Source: Alphaproteobacteria bacterium
GTDB taxonomy: Bacteria > Pseudomonadota > Alphaproteobacteria > Micavibrionales > UBA2020
Direction of reading: 5' to 3'
Length of the DNA stretch: 48,303 nt
Assembly (NCBI GenBank): GCA_021413445.1
Contig: JAIOQI010000003.1
Coordinates: 1 to 48,303, forward strand
The notes beneath the pieces are model-generated. The model made no database searches. It had not been told where the DNA came from and worked only from the letters and a program-made list of their open reading frames with translations. A program made the position numbers and the translations under genes. This document shows, piece by piece, positions 29,245 through 39,643 of this stretch (the stretch's first letter is position 1; each line of letters starts with the position of its first letter).

Positions 29245-29730
29245 TTAACCAGCGGCGGCTTTTTTCTTTGCCGGACCGGGAGCCTTCTTGGATTTCTTTT
29301 CTTCGGCGACAGGCGCTGCAGGAGCATCCGTATCCGCGCCGGTGGGGCCGCTATCCTGGCCTTTGGCGGTGCGGTCGCGGTCAACCAGCTCGATAATGGC
29401 GAGCGGAGCGTTGTCGCCATAACGGAAGCCGGCCTTGAGGACGCGGGTATAACCGCCCTGGCGTTCCTTGTAGCGGGGGCCGATCACGTCGAATAATTTC
29501 TTGAGCAGGACATCATCGCGCAGGCGGGAATGCGCCAGGCGGCGGCTGGCAAGGGTGCCCTTCTTGGCCAGGGTAATCAGCTTCTCGACGAAGCCGCGCA
29601 GTTCCTTGGCTTTCGGCAATGTGGTCGAGATTTGCTCGTGTTTCAGCAGAGCGACGGCCATGTTGGCGAACATCGCTTTGCGGTGTGTTGTTGTTACGCC
29701 GAGTTTACGGCCCGATTTTCCATGACGCAT
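29245..29730 (-). CDS. rplQ: 50S ribosomal protein L17
   Basis: The 161-residue protein begins [20 protein letters not shown], the L17 signature, and keeps the [16 protein letters not shown] segment and the C-terminal [16 protein letters not shown]17 lies near the exit of the peptide tunnel. The last ~35 residues ([18 protein letters not shown] and a Lys/Ala tail) are an extension beyond the usual ~120-140 residues. It is the last gene of the alpha operon. Confidence 0.97.
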   Translation of the reverse strand: MRHGKSGRKLGVTTTHRKAMFANMAVALLKHEQISTTLPKAKELRGFVEKLITLAKKGTLASRRLAHSRLRDDVLLKKLFDVIGPRYKERQGGYTRVLKAGFRYGDNAPLAIIELVDRDRTAKGQDSGPTGADTDAPAAPVAEEKKSKKAPGPAKKKAAAG

Positions 29731-29752
29731 AACGACGCCCTCCTTCTACTGT

Positions 29753-29770
29753 CGCCTTACGCATAAGGCG
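29753..29770 (-). other. Tetraloop hairpin in the rpoA-rplQ spacer
   Basis: CGCCTTA (29753-29759) and TAAGGCG (29764-29770) form a perfect 7-bp stem with a 4-nt loop, 23 nt upstream of the rplQ start on the transcript. No U-run follows, so termination is unlikely. It could be an RNA-processing or protein-binding site between rpoA and rplQ. Confidence 0.45.
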
Positions 29771-29830
29771 GATTAAACGAGCAATACCCTGACATCAGCA
29801 GTACTGCTTGGGGAGCCAACCCTGGTTAAT

Positions 29831-30853
29831 TTAGAACGGCTCTTCGAGTTTCTTCGCCAGTTCCTCGATATTTTCCGGCGGCCAGCCTTCGACTTTCATG
29901 CCGAGGTGCAGGCCCATGCTGGTGAGGACTTCCTTGATCTCGTTCAGCGACTTGCGACCAAAGTTCGGGGTGCGCAACATGTCGCCTTCCGTCTTCTGGA
30001 CCAGGTCACCGATATAAATGATGTTGTCGTTCTTGAGGCAGTTCGCCGAACGCACGGAAAGTTCCAGCTCTTCCACTTTGCGGAGCAGGTGGCGGCTGAA
30101 GGGCAGTTCGTCCTTCGCCTCTTCCTTGGTAACGGCATCCGGCTCCTGGAAGTTGACGAATACCTGTAGCTGGTCTTGCAGGATGCGCGCCGCATAAGCG
30201 ACCGCGTCTTCCGGCTTGATCGTGCCGTTGGTTTCAATGTCCAGGACCAGTTTGTCGTAGTCGGTGATCTGGCCGACGCGGGTGTCTTCGACCTTGTAGG
30301 AAACGCGGCGCACCGGGCTGAAAATGCTATCGACCGGAATGAGGCCGATGGGCGCGTCTTCCGGACGGTTTTGCACGGCGGGGCGATAGCCCTTGCCGGT
30401 GCTGACGATCAATTCAATGTTCAGCTTCGCCTTGTTGCCAAGCGTGCAGATCACGAGATCCGGGTTGGTAATCTCGATGTCGGCGCTGGTTTCGATCATG
30501 CCGGCCTTCACTTCGCAGGGGCCTTCCGCCTTGAGATGCATTTTCTTGGAGCCTTCGGCGTGCATGCGCAGCGAGATGTTCTTGATGTTGAGGACAATGT
30601 CCGTCACATCTTCGCGAACGCCGTCGATAGAGGAAAACTCGTGCAGAACCCCGTCAATCTTGATGGAGGTGATGGCTGCGCCCTGCAAAGACGACAGCAG
30701 CACACGACGCAGCGCGTTGCCGAGCGTCAGGCCATAGCCGCGTTCCAGCGGCTCGACGACCACCGTACCAAAGCGTTGCGTATCCTTAGATGTGCTTACT
30801 TCAACTCTGTTCGGCTTAATAAGCTCTTGCCAGTTTTTCTGTATCAAGGTCAT
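29831..30853 (-). CDS. rpoA: DNA-directed RNA polymerase alpha subunit
   Basis: The 340-residue protein has the N-terminal dimerisation domain ([20 protein letters not shown], then [16 protein letters not shown]) and the C-terminal helix-hairpin-helix domain ([19 protein letters not shown]) that contacts UP elements and activators. Length and order are normal. It lies between rpsK and rplQ as in most bacteria. 100 nt separate it from rplQ. Confidence 0.98.
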   Translation of the reverse strand: MTLIQKNWQELIKPNRVEVSTSKDTQRFGTVVVEPLERGYGLTLGNALRRVLLSSLQGAAITSIKIDGVLHEFSSIDGVREDVTDIVLNIKNISLRMHAEGSKKMHLKAEGPCEVKAGMIETSADIEITNPDLVICTLGNKAKLNIELIVSTGKGYRPAVQNRPEDAPIGLIPVDSIFSPVRRVSYKVEDTRVGQITDYDKLVLDIETNGTIKPEDAVAYAARILQDQLQVFVNFQEPDAVTKEEAKDELPFSRHLLRKVEELELSVRSANCLKNDNIIYIGDLVQKTEGDMLRTPNFGRKSLNEIKEVLTSMGLHLGMKVEGWPPENIEELAKKLEEPF

Positions 30854-30922
30854 CCCCTCTTTGCATCATTAGTCAATTATAAAACAGGCGCCGAAAAAAC
30901 AGGCGCCCTACCCGTATAAAGT

Positions 30923-31351
30923 TTAAACCCTGCGAGCCTTGCGCGGACGGCAGCCGTTATGCGGAACGGGTGTAATGTCCTTAATGGAATTGATGATAAA
31001 TCCAACCGACTGAAGCGCGCGCAGCGCCGACTCGCGTCCTGAACCGGGGCCCTTGACGAGCACTTCCAGCGTCTTGACGCCATGCTCTTTCGCCTTGATG
31101 CCGGCATCTTCTGCGGCGATCTGCGCTGCATAAGGGGTCGATTTACGCGAACCCTTGAAGCCTTTATGGCCGGCGGTGGACCATGCCAGGGTGTTGCCTT
31201 GCGCGTCGGTGATCGTGACGATCGTATTGTTAAAGGTGGAGTTCACGTGCGCCGTCGCCGTCGTAACGTTTTTACGTTCCTTCTTGCGCGCTTTCGGCGC
31301 CGATTTCTTCTGCTCAGCCGCTTCTGTTTTCGATTTTTGTTCTTTAGCCAT
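30923..31351 (-). CDS. rpsK: 30S ribosomal protein S11
   Basis: S11 lies on the platform of the small subunit. The protein contains [20 protein letters not shown] and the C-terminal [15 protein letters not shown], both diagnostic. I start it at [10 protein letters not shown] (31351), giving 142 residues; an upstream GTG at 31363 is possible. The first ~25 residues are a Lys/Glu/Ala-rich extension ([20 protein letters not shown]) slightly longer than usual. It follows rpsM by 21 nt. Confidence 0.97.
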   Translation of the reverse strand: MAKEQKSKTEAAEQKKSAPKARKKERKNVTTATAHVNSTFNNTIVTITDAQGNTLAWSTAGHKGFKGSRKSTPYAAQIAAEDAGIKAKEHGVKTLEVLVKGPGSGRESALRALQSVGFIINSIKDITPVPHNGCRPRKARRV

Positions 31352-31372
31352 TTTTTGTCCCACTCTCAGATA

Positions 31373-31756
31373 TTATTTCTTGGTTGCCGCCATCTTCTTG
31401 CCGGTGACCGTCTTGCGCGGGCCCTTGCGTGTGCGCGCATTCGTGCGCGTACGCTGGCCATTCACAGGCAAGCCCTTGCGGTGACGCAGGCCGCGATAGC
31501 AGCCGAGATCCATCAAACGCTTGATGCTCATCGCCAGTTCGCGGCGCAGTTCGCCTTCCACCTTATGCTTGGCTTTAATTAAATCACGGATGCGGTTCAA
31601 TTCATCTTCGGTCAAGGCGTTGACGCGCTTGCCCCAGGCAACATTCGCTGCCTCAAGAATTTTCTTCGCACTAGTACGGCCAATACCAAACACATATGTC
31701 AGCGCAATGCCGACAACTTTTTCTGCTGGTATATTGACACCTTCGATACGTGCCAC
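31373..31756 (-). CDS. rpsM: 30S ribosomal protein S13
   Basis: S13 sits in the head of the small subunit and contacts the P-site tRNA and L5. The 127-residue protein begins [20 protein letters not shown] and contains [30 protein letters not shown] and the basic tail [14 protein letters not shown]. It is the first gene of the alpha operon here, preceded by a strong promoter. No rpmJ gene precedes it. Confidence 0.98.
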   Translation of the reverse strand: MARIEGVNIPAEKVVGIALTYVFGIGRTSAKKILEAANVAWGKRVNALTEDELNRIRDLIKAKHKVEGELRRELAMSIKRLMDLGCYRGLRHRKGLPVNGQRTRTNARTRKGPRKTVTGKKMAATKK

Positions 31757-31881
31757 GCGGATACTCCTAAAAATTACTCAATTCCTATCAGCAGACCACC
31801 CGCCGACCACACGCCATGCAGCCCTTTTTTGACAAAGGGATGCAAAATCTTTTCGCTGTCTCTAAAACAGCGAGTTCGCGC

Positions 31882-31909
31882 ATTATAAGACTCAGGAAGG
31901 AAACGTCAA
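31882..31909 (-). promoter_or_regulatory. Sigma-70-type promoter of the rpsM-rpsK-rpoA-rplQ operon
   Basis: On the minus strand TTGACG (31909-31904) is followed after 16 nt by a perfect TATAAT (31887-31882). It lies in the 197-nt spacer between adk and rpsM, leaving a leader of about 120 nt before rpsM that could carry ribosomal-protein feedback control (the S4-responsive alpha operon leader is the known parallel, although no rpsD is visible here). Confidence 0.75.
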
Positions 31910-31953
31910 CAATATATTTACCCTATTTGAGGTAAAACAGCACTTTTTTGCCC

Positions 31954-32642
31954 TTAACCGCACATGCGGGGGGGCGGCGGCTTATCAGAGTCGCTGTCCG
32001 GCTTCAAAACAGCCTCGATTTCGGCCGTGACATCCTCCATAGCCGCCATCCCATTGACTATCTTGAGCATTCCCCGGCTCTTGTAAAAGGGGAGAATCGG
32101 GGCTGTCTGGCCATGATAAACCTTCAGCCGTTCACGGACGGTCGCCTCGTTATCATCCGCCCGGCGGGTAAATTTGCCGTTGGCGTGGCATTTATCGCAC
32201 GAATCGGCCTGAGCGGGCTTTTTGAACTTGTCATGATAACCCTCCCCGCAGCCGGAACAGGTGAACCGCCCGGAGATTCGCTCCACCAGCTTGTCGTCAT
32301 CGACTTCCATCCGCACCACGCCGTCCAGCTTGATGCCCTTTTCCTTGAGCATTTTCTCAAGGGCTTCGGCCTGCGCCACGTTGCGGGGGAACCCATCCAG
32401 GATAAAGCCGTTTTTGCAGTCGGCCCTGTCCAAGCGCTCCGAAATCATCTTGATGGTGATTTCATCGGGAACCAGCTTGCCTTCGTTGATGATCGCCTCG
32501 ACCTGCTTGCCGAGGGGCGTGCCCGCCTTGACATTCTCCCGGAAGAGATCTCCCGTCGAGATTTGCACGACACCGTACTTCTCCATCAACAGGCGCGATT
32601 GCGTACCCTTGCCGGCGCCGGGAGGTCCCAGAAGGATAATTC

Positions 32643-32646
<4 letters not shown>
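31954..32646 (-). CDS. adk: Adenylate kinase, zinc-LID type
   Basis: Adenylate kinase interconverts AMP, ADP and ATP. The 230-residue protein has the P-loop GPPGAGKGTQSRLL, the AMP-binding DGFPRN motif, and a LID domain with four cysteines as two CxxC pairs (CSGCGEGYHDK and CDKCHANG), so it should bind structural zinc. A short acidic/proline-rich C-terminal tail (SDSDKPPPPRMCG) is unusual. The start overlaps the secY stop by 4 nt. Placement after secY in the spc operon is standard. Confidence 0.97.
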
Positions 32647-33989
<1,343 letters not shown>

Positions 33990-34021
33990 GTGGGAACCCC
34001 TCTTATTGCTTGTCTGACAAT

Positions 34022-34050
34022 ACTCTAAGCGGTGATCAATGGACGGTCAA
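34022..34050 (-). promoter_or_regulatory. Possible promoter for secY-adk
   Basis: On the minus strand TTGACC (34050-34045) is followed after 17 nt by TAGAGT (34027-34022), 32 nt upstream of the secY start. It is placed logically, just after the rplO terminator. Confidence 0.5.
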
Positions 34051-34104
34051 TACAGAAAGGGAGAGCGCCCATCATCCTGGAATATAAAGGAAAAACAGCG
34101 CACA

Positions 34105-34138
34105 AAAGAAAACCCCCGCCTTCGTTAAAAGGCGGGGG
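34105..34138 (-). terminator. Rho-independent terminator between rplO and secY
   Basis: CCCCCGCC (34113-34120) and GGCGGGGG (34131-34138) form a perfect GC stem with a 10-nt loop, followed on the minus strand by TTTTCTTTTG. It begins 5 nt after the rplO stop and should end or reduce transcription of the spc operon before secY. Confidence 0.85.
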
Positions 34139-34143
34139 GAATT

Positions 34144-34692
34144 TTACTTCTTTGCGGCCTTCGCGGCCTTCGCAGCCTCTTTGACCCGCTCTTTCTTCGG
34201 CAGTTTGCCCTTCAGGAGCTTATTGACCTTGGCAGGCAAAATTTCGATTTTGCCGCCGGATTTTTCGATCGCCTTCACAGCGCCGGCAGAAGCACCGGTC
34301 ACGATAAAGGTCGCTTTTACCGTCAGGGCGCCTTTACCCGCCAGCAGGCGCAAGCCGTCACCGGCGCGGCGGATAATGCCCGCCTCGATCAGTGCGGCTG
34401 CATCGACCGGTTTTGCTGCGGAGATCTTTTTGGAAGTGAAAGCTTCCTGAATGTCGTCAAGATTGACGGCAGCAAAAGAATTTGCGGTGAAATTGTTGAA
34501 GCCGCGCTTTGGCATACGGCGCAGGAGGGACATCTGACCGCCCTCAAACCCCTTGATAGACACGCCGGAACGCGCCTTCTGGCCTTTGACGCCGCGGCCG
34601 CAGGTCTTGCCTTTGCCGCAACCGATGCCGCGACCGACGCAGATAGGAGCCTTACGGGCGCCGGGATTATCTCTTAATTGATTGAGTTTCAT
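34144..34692 (-). CDS. rplO: 50S ribosomal protein L15
   Basis: The 182-residue protein begins [20 protein letters not shown] and contains [22 protein letters not shown] and [20 protein letters not shown], the classic Gly/Arg-rich L15 N-terminus. The C-terminus is extended by a Lys/Ala tail ([16 protein letters not shown]) and the protein is ~25 residues longer than most L15. It follows rpmD in the spc operon. Confidence 0.97.
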   Translation of the reverse strand: MKLNQLRDNPGARKAPICVGRGIGCGKGKTCGRGVKGQKARSGVSIKGFEGGQMSLLRRMPKRGFNNFTANSFAAVNLDDIQEAFTSKKISAAKPVDAAALIEAGIIRRAGDGLRLLAGKGALTVKATFIVTGASAGAVKAIEKSGGKIEILPAKVNKLLKGKLPKKERVKEAAKAAKAAKK

Positions 34693-34720
34693 TTTCTTTA
34701 TCCTTATTCCTTTTGAGAGC

Positions 34721-34996
34721 TTACGCAGCCTCTTCGACGATGACGAGATGCTTCACAACCTCAACCATGCCGCGAATGGCCGGAGTATCTTCCAGCACCT
34801 TCGAACGATGGCGCTTGTTCAGCCCCAAACCAATCAGCGTCGCCTGCTGCGCGTCAATGCGTCCGATCGGGCTGCCGATCTGGGTGACCTTGATTTTCTT
34901 GCCGGACTTTGCCGGTGCTGCCGCTTTTTTCGGAGCCGCTGCCGCCTTCGGCGCTGCTGCCTTCTTTGCCGCAGGTTTCTTTGCTGCCTCAACCAT
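34721..34996 (-). CDS. rpmD: 50S ribosomal protein L30 with Lys/Ala-rich N-terminal extension
   Basis: Residues ~33-91 form an ordinary L30 ([18 protein letters not shown], then [20 protein letters not shown]). Residues 1-32 are an extension of Lys, Ala and Pro ([20 protein letters not shown]) that normal L30 (~60 residues) lacks. The start MVEAAKK at 34996 is fixed by a perfect AAGGAG 8 nt upstream, so the extension is real and translated. It overlaps the rpsE stop by 8 nt. Confidence 0.94.
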   Translation of the reverse strand: MVEAAKKPAAKKAAAPKAAAAPKKAAAPAKSGKKIKVTQIGSPIGRIDAQQATLIGLGLNKRHRSKVLEDTPAIRGMVEVVKHLVIVEEAA

Positions 34997-35561
34997 CAGA
35001 CTTCTCCTTCGTATCATCCTTGCGGCCCAAAATCTCGTTGACGCGGCGCCCACGACGGCTGGCCACGGAACGGGGGCTTTCCATCAGTTCGAACGCCGCC
35101 AAAGCCGCCTTCACCATGTTATAGGGGTTCGACGAACCGAGTGACTTCGCCACAACGTCCTGAATGCCCAAAACTTCAAAAACAGCGCGCAGCGGGCCGC
35201 CGGCGATAATGCCGGTACCGGGAGATGCTGTACGCAGGCGCACATAACCGGCGCCAAAGCGTGCTTCGATGTCGTGATGCAGGGTGCGGCCTTCACGCAG
35301 CGGAACGCGGATCATCTTGCGCTTCGCCTGGTCGGTCGCCTTCTTGATGGCTTCCGGGACTTCGCGGGACTTGCCGGAACCGACGCCGATGCGACCGCGG
35401 CCATCACCCACGACCATGATCGCGGCGAAACCCATGCGGCGTCCGCCCTTCACGGTCTTGGAAACGCGATTGACTGCGACCAGGCGTTCGACGAGTTCGC
35501 CGCCTTCGCTGTCGCGGTCTTTATCTTTGCGTTCTCTTGATGATTTTTCAGGTTTTGCCAT
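34989..35561 (-). CDS. rpsE: 30S ribosomal protein S5
   Basis: S5 takes part in decoding accuracy and mRNA helicase activity of the ribosome. The 190-residue protein has the charged N-terminus ([18 protein letters not shown]), the double-stranded RNA-binding segment [20 protein letters not shown], and the C-terminal [20 protein letters not shown]. It lies between rplR and rpmD as expected. Confidence 0.97.
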   Translation of the reverse strand: MAKPEKSSRERKDKDRDSEGGELVERLVAVNRVSKTVKGGRRMGFAAIMVVGDGRGRIGVGSGKSREVPEAIKKATDQAKRKMIRVPLREGRTLHHDIEARFGAGYVRLRTASPGTGIIAGGPLRAVFEVLGIQDVVAKSLGSSNPYNMVKAALAAFELMESPRSVASRRGRRVNEILGRKDDTKEKSDG

Positions 35562-35573
35562 TATTTTTTTCCT

Positions 35574-35939
35574 TTAAAATGAGAGGCCGGCTTCGCGCGC
35601 CGCTTCAGCCAAAGCCTTGACGCGCCCGTGATACATATAAGACCCGCGGTCAAACGCCACTTTTTCAACGCCGGCCTTTTTCGCGCGCTCCGCCACCAGT
35701 TTGCCGACGGCCTGGGCTGCATCCTTGTTGCAGGTGCTTTTCAGCACCTTTTTCAGGTCGGCTTCCATCGTCGAGGCCGATGCCAGGGTCGTGCCGGTCG
35801 CGTCATTAATGACCTGCGCGTAGATATGCTGCGTTGAACGGTGCACGCTTAAACGCGGGCGGTTGTTCTTTTCAGACGCCTTCTTCAGTACTTTACGGAC
35901 CCGCCATTCGCGGCGTTGCTTCGATTCAACTTTGCTCAT
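35574..35939 (-). CDS. rplR: 50S ribosomal protein L18
   Basis: L18 binds 5S rRNA. The 121-residue protein contains [20 protein letters not shown] and ends [20 protein letters not shown] with the usual AREAGLSF terminus. Start and spacing to rplF (11 nt) and rpsE (12 nt) are regular. Confidence 0.97.
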   Translation of the reverse strand: MSKVESKQRREWRVRKVLKKASEKNNRPRLSVHRSTQHIYAQVINDATGTTLASASTMEADLKKVLKSTCNKDAAQAVGKLVAERAKKAGVEKVAFDRGSYMYHGRVKALAEAAREAGLSF

Positions 35940-35950
35940 TTCAGCCTCTG

Positions 35951-36484
35951 TTACTTCTTCTTGCCTTCTTTACGACGGACATGCTGCCCTTCGTACCTGA
36001 TCCCCTTACCTTTGTAAGGTTCTGGCGGTTTCAACGAATAGATTTCGGCAGTCACCTGGCCTACTTTCTGCTTATCAATGCCGGAGATTTCGATTTCCGT
36101 CTGCTTCGGCACCTTGATTTCAATTCCGGCGGGGGTCTTGTAATCCACCTCATGGCTGAACCCGATCTGGAGAACCAGGTCCTTGCCCTTCAGCGCCGCG
36201 CGGAAACCGACGCCTTCAATCAGAAGCTTTTTCTGATAGCCGGCAGTGACGCCCTTAATCATGTTCCTGACGTTTGCCGCCGTGGTTCCCCACATATCCT
36301 TGGCGAAGCGCGCTGTGGACAAGGGTTTCAACGTGATCGCCCCGTCCTTGACCTCTGCGAAAATGTCATCAACAAGATCAAGCGTCAGCTCGCCCATTTT
36401 TCCCTTCACTGCCAGCTTCTTGCCGTTGACTTTGATGTCAACGCCGGCGGGGATCTTGATCGGGTGTTTAGCAATTCTTGACAT
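35951..36484 (-). CDS. rplF: 50S ribosomal protein L6
   Basis: The 177-residue protein begins [20 protein letters not shown] and ends with [20 protein letters not shown], both diagnostic of L6, which binds 23S rRNA near the sarcin-ricin loop. Length is normal. It is 16 nt downstream of rpsH. Confidence 0.98.
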   Translation of the reverse strand: MSRIAKHPIKIPAGVDIKVNGKKLAVKGKMGELTLDLVDDIFAEVKDGAITLKPLSTARFAKDMWGTTAANVRNMIKGVTAGYQKKLLIEGVGFRAALKGKDLVLQIGFSHEVDYKTPAGIEIKVPKQTEIEISGIDKQKVGQVTAEIYSLKPPEPYKGKGIRYEGQHVRRKEGKKK

Positions 36485-36500
36485 GGCTACATACTCTCAA

Positions 36501-36902
36501 TTAAAAGACCCGGCAAAGCAACTCGCCGCCAACGTTCGCTTCGAGCGCTTCTTTATCAGAAAGCACACCGCGCGGCGTGGACAGGATTGAAATGCCGAGA
36601 CCGTTATAAACACGGGGAACTTCCGAGATCTTCGAATAAACACGACGTCCCGGCTTGGAGATACGGGCGATTTCCTTGATGACCGGCTGGCCTTCGAGGT
36701 ATTTCAGCTCGACGCTCAGCTCAGCCGCACCGTTGTCTTTTTTCGTGACGCTGTAATCGCGGATATAGCCCTCGCGTTTCAGCACATCCAGCACGTTAAT
36801 GCGGTGCTTTGACGCGGGACTCGAAACAGCGGACAGCCTCGCTGCCTGGCCGTTCCGGATACGTGTCAGTAAATCGCCAAGAGGATCATTCAGCATAACC
36901 AT
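36501..36902 (-). CDS. rpsH: 30S ribosomal protein S8
   Basis: S8 binds the central domain of 16S rRNA and, in E. coli, represses the spc operon. The protein contains LNDPLGDLLTRIRNGQAA at the N-terminus and GLGISILSTPRGVLSDKEA at the C-terminus, so it is complete. I start at ATG 36902 (MVMLNDPLG); ATG 36896 is equally possible. No Shine-Dalgarno is visible upstream (the minus strand reads AGTGAATATACAT), and the genes that should precede it, rpsN and rplE, are missing: the foreign carbamoyltransferase reading frame begins within a few bases. Confidence 0.96.
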   Translation of the reverse strand: MVMLNDPLGDLLTRIRNGQAARLSAVSSPASKHRINVLDVLKREGYIRDYSVTKKDNGAAELSVELKYLEGQPVIKEIARISKPGRRVYSKISEVPRVYNGLGISILSTPRGVLSDKEALEANVGGELLCRVF

Positions 36903-36911
36903 ATGTATATT
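36903..36911. other. Probable chimeric junction
   Basis: To the left, rpsH is cut off just outside its start codon, without ribosome-binding site or rpsN. To the right, a carbamoyltransferase open reading frame begins in mid-domain. Two unrelated genes being truncated at the same point, with different repeat families and translation-start signals on either side, is the pattern of an assembly join or a very recent rearrangement. Confidence 0.8.
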
Positions 36912-38098
36912 CACTCGGCGGCATGTACGGGGCCGTCACGGAATTTCTCGGCTTTGAAATGCTCGATGGCGAATTCAAAGTCATGGGCATGGCGCCGTTT
37001 GGCGACGCCAAACGATTCGACGTTTCCAAGCTGATTGAATGGAACGCCGAAGGATACAAGATCAACACGAATCTGGTGAACTGTATCGGCGCGCGGCGCT
37101 ACAAACGCGACGGCAAAGGCACGTATTTCTCTCCCAAGCTGATTGATATGTGGGGCCCGGTCCGCGAAGGCGATGAAATCGACGAACCCTACGTTCACGT
37201 CGCCGCGGCCGTGCAGAAGACACTCGAAGAAGTTGTGCTGGCCCTGACCAAGCACTATCTCGGCGACTACATCAAGCAGACGCAACGGCTTTGCTACGCG
37301 GGTGGTGTGGCACTCAATGTCAAATGCAACCAGCGCCTGATCGATGCCATCAAACCGCACGGGGAACTCTTTGTGCAGCCGGCTGCCAGCGACGCCGGCA
37401 CTGCGCTCGGGGCTGCCACGTATGCCGCGAGCGAACTGGGCGAAAAGATTCAGCCGATGGTCCACGCGTACCTAGGGCCGGAATATACGGCGGACGAGAT
37501 TGAAGCAGCCTTGAAGAAGCGCGGAGTCCGCTATGAACGGTGCGCCTCCATCACCGATACCGCCAGCGACCTGCTCGCGAGGGGCGAAGTGGTCGCGTGG
37601 TTCCAGGGACGGATGGAATTCGGTCCCCGTTCGCTCGGCAACCGCAGCATCCTCGGCAACCCCGCCAGCCGAGGTGTGGCCGACATGATCAATGCGCAGA
37701 TCAAATACCGTGAACGCTGGCGTCCGTTCTGCCCGTCGATGCTCGACCGTGTGGCGCCGGAAATCCTGCAGACACAGCATCCGTCGCCGTACATGACCTT
37801 CACGTTTGATGTCGCCGAGAGCTGGAAAGCGAAGATCCCCGAAGTCGTGCACGAGGACGGCACCGCGCGTCCGCAGATTGTCACGCCCCTTAGCAACGGG
37901 CGCTACTACGAATTGATCAGCAAATTCGCCGCGAAGACTGGCATTCCGGTTTTGCTGAACACATCACTCAACCGCCGTGGCGAACCGATGGTCTGTTCAC
38001 CGGAAGACGCGTTGAATATGTTTTACGGGAGTGACCTGCAGAATCTCGCGATGGGTGATTTTCTGGTCAAGAAGTCCGGCGAGACGCCACAAGCTTAA
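36908..38098 (+). CDS. Carbamoyltransferase (NodU/CmcH type), N-terminus missing
   Basis: Enzymes of this family transfer a carbamoyl group from carbamoyl phosphate to sugars or antibiotics via an adenylate. About 395 residues remain of a usual ~570-610. The visible part starts inside the Kae1-like domain (SLGGMYGAVTEFLGF, then EFKVMGMAPFGD), continues through LCYAGGVALNVKCNQRLID, and includes the C-terminal domain (GRMEFGPRSLGNRSILGNP, RWRPFCPSMLD, LLNTSLNRRGEPMVCSPEDA). An in-frame stop at 36896-36898, in the adjacent rpsH sequence, closes the frame upstream, so roughly the first 190 residues are absent. The first in-frame ATG (36923) is internal, not a true start. The substrate cannot be predicted. 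Confidence 0.92.
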   Translation, partial: YSLGGMYGAVTEFLGFEMLDGEFKVMGMAPFGDAKRFDVSKLIEWNAEGYKINTNLVNCIGARRYKRDGKGTYFSPKLIDMWGPVREGDEIDEPYVHVAAAVQKTLEEVVLALTKHYLGDYIKQTQRLCYAGGVALNVKCNQRLIDAIKPHGELFVQPAASDAGTALGAATYAASELGEKIQPMVHAYLGPEYTADEIEAALKKRGVRYERCASITDTASDLLARGEVVAWFQGRMEFGPRSLGNRSILGNPASRGVADMINAQIKYRERWRPFCPSMLDRVAPEILQTQHPSPYMTFTFDVAESWKAKIPEVVHEDGTARPQIVTPLSNGRYYELISKFAAKTGIPVLLNTSLNRRGEPMVCSPEDALNMFYGSDLQNLAMGDFLVKKSGETPQA

Positions 38099-38490
38099 CC
38101 GCGGAAGTGATAGCGGTAAACGCGTTCACCCAAGGGGACAAAACTGGGATCCGTGCCCGTTGAAGTATCGGGCTGATTCCCAGGTGAGGCGAGGAAGACG
38201 CCTTCCTCGTTCACGAATCCGCTTTTCAGGACCAGATATAATCCCTTGTCCCGGTGAAAAGCCCGCATCGGTTTGAGCGCCTGAAAGCTGGCCGGCAAAT
38301 CCAACACTTCGATCATCGACGCATTCTTGTCCAGATGTTGATGCCAACCATCAAAATCAGCAATCAGTTTTCCAGGACCGCTGTCCGCCACACGCCGGTC
38401 AATCACCCACGACCAGGGGAAGTTGTGCCAGCTGATGGCGGCGATAGCACAGGACAGGAGAACTGCCAAGATGATGGCGATTTTTTTCAT
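38095..38490 (-). CDS. Small secreted or membrane-anchored protein, unknown
   Basis: The 131-residue protein has an N-terminal hydrophobic segment ([20 protein letters not shown]), either a signal peptide or an anchor. The rest ([37 protein letters not shown]) resembles no family I know. The start overlaps the stop of the GIY-YIG gene (ATGA), so it is coupled to it, and its 3' end overlaps the carbamoyltransferase 3' end by 4 nt. No Shine-Dalgarno is visible. Confidence 0.6.
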   Translation of the reverse strand: MKKIAIILAVLLSCAIAAISWHNFPWSWVIDRRVADSGPGKLIADFDGWHQHLDKNASMIEVLDLPASFQALKPMRAFHRDKGLYLVLKSGFVNEEGVFLASPGNQPDTSTGTDPSFVPLGERVYRYHFRG

Positions 38491-38756
38491 TGGAGGGTAG
38501 TTGATGGTGAATCATCCCGCAGGTGATAGATGGCTAAACGTGGATTCTTCTTGGCTTTCAATATCCGCTCAATAGCACGGGTCTTCTCCAAGGATGCGAA
38601 CTCTTTGCTCGCGACAATGACCAGATTGTCACCCAGGCGTATTGTGGTATGGGTATGCCCGCGTTGATGTTGCTCGAAGCGACGGTTGAGATCGTTGGTT
38701 GAGCCGATGTAGTGCCGTCCCGTCGAGCCTCGGAGAATATAGACCCACGCTCGCAT
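38487..38756 (-). CDS. Small GIY-YIG nuclease domain protein
   Basis: The 89-residue protein is a bare GIY-YIG domain: [20 protein letters not shown], with Tyr-Ile-Leu and Tyr-Ile-Gly replacing GIY and YIG as in the YhbQ/UPF0213-like group, Arg in [11 protein letters not shown], the HTHTTIRL segment and the conserved Glu in [14 protein letters not shown]. Such proteins are predicted DNA nucleases of uncertain role. The start at 38756 gives a normal domain; 24 further residues upstream would be read through tRNA-Met sequence and are not credible. It starts 11 nt after the tRNA 3' end, on the same strand. Confidence 0.88.
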   Translation of the reverse strand: MRAWVYILRGSTGRHYIGSTNDLNRRFEQHQRGHTHTTIRLGDNLVIVASKEFASLEKTRAIERILKAKKNPRLAIYHLRDDSPSTTLQ

Positions 38757-38767
38757 TTGGAAAAAGT

Positions 38768-38842
38768 TGGTGCCAGGGGGGAGAGTTGAACTCCCGACCA
38801 AGGGCTTATGAGTCCCCTGCTCTACCACTGAGCTACCCTGGC
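38768..38842 (-). tRNA. tRNA-Met (CAT anticodon)
   Basis: A full cloverleaf reads on the minus strand: acceptor GCCAGGG paired with CCCTGGC, D arm TAGCTCAGTGGTAGAGC, anticodon loop CTCATAA, T arm GGGAG-TTCAACT-CTCCC, and encoded ACCA end. The G1-C72 pair rules out an initiator tRNA. Elongator Met is most likely; tRNA-Ile with a lysidine-modified CAT cannot be excluded. Confidence 0.93.
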
Positions 38843-39063
38843 ATGGCTGAATCGTACCGCCAAAAGGGAGAATACGAAAAGCGGCGCTACATTAGCGGGA
38901 GAAAATTTCAACGGTTTTGTGCGAGTCAGATTTTGCCGCACCGGCCCTGAATGCAGCCTTTCTCCTTGAATGCCATTCATCACAGTGACAATCTCACACA
39001 GAACGTGAAACGGTTCATGCCTTCTAAAACAGTCGGGACAAAGCCAAGCGAGGTGCCGTTCAC

Positions 39064-39630
39064 ATGCGTATTGTTGTCGGACTATTGAGTCTCGTTGGAA
39101 TTGCGGGCTGGTCCGGGTTGCTATGGGTTGGGTCAGTCATGGCCGGGATGGGCGATGGCGCTCCCCCACGCCATTCACCATTTGATTTTTTAGCTTTTTT
39201 GCCTTTTGGCTATTTTACTTTTATCTTGATCACCTGCTTGGTCCGGCACCCCACGAAATCCTGGGTTTGGGCCAGCGCAGTGGCACACGTCAGCGCCATT
39301 CCAATGTTGTTGCTACTGTTCATGATTCACCCACCTCTCGGCATCCTCCTTCTGGGCTATATCGGTCTGTGGTGGCTGATGTTTCGCAAAGCTTACGCGC
39401 CGGATCAGATTACCCGGGGTCAGCTATGGGCGGGCGCAGGTTTGGTTTGCCTGTCGGGCGCCACTTTGTTTTTTTTGATATACGCCGTTTTTTACTGGCA
39501 ACGTGGCTCAATACCCGACGGATTTATAATGGCCGCGATCAGTTTAGTTCCGGGAATTTGCAGTTTTCTGACGTTTCGCCAGTTGAGAAAAGTCAGGGTC
39601 AACAACCAGTCAGAACAGATTCCTCCTTGA
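39064..39630 (+). CDS. Multi-pass membrane protein, unknown
   Basis: The 188-residue protein has about five membrane helices (~1-28, 43-60, 66-88, 90-106, 123-146, 152-172). It is hydrophobic throughout with a short basic/polar C-terminus (RQLRKVRVNNQSEQIPP). I do not recognise a family or any catalytic motif. A GAGGTG sequence 9 nt upstream may act as Shine-Dalgarno. It converges on the phosphatase-cytochrome gene with a 13-nt gap. Confidence 0.65.
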   Translation: MRIVVGLLSLVGIAGWSGLLWVGSVMAGMGDGAPPRHSPFDFLAFLPFGYFTFILITCLVRHPTKSWVWASAVAHVSAIPMLLLLFMIHPPLGILLLGYIGLWWLMFRKAYAPDQITRGQLWAGAGLVCLSGATLFFLIYAVFYWQRGSIPDGFIMAAISLVPGICSFLTFRQLRKVRVNNQSEQIPP

Positions 39631-39643
39631 ATCCAGCAGCGGT

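Noticed and set aside
38757-38828. N-terminal extension of the GIY-YIG protein
   Set aside because: The added residues are a translation of tRNA-Met sequence.
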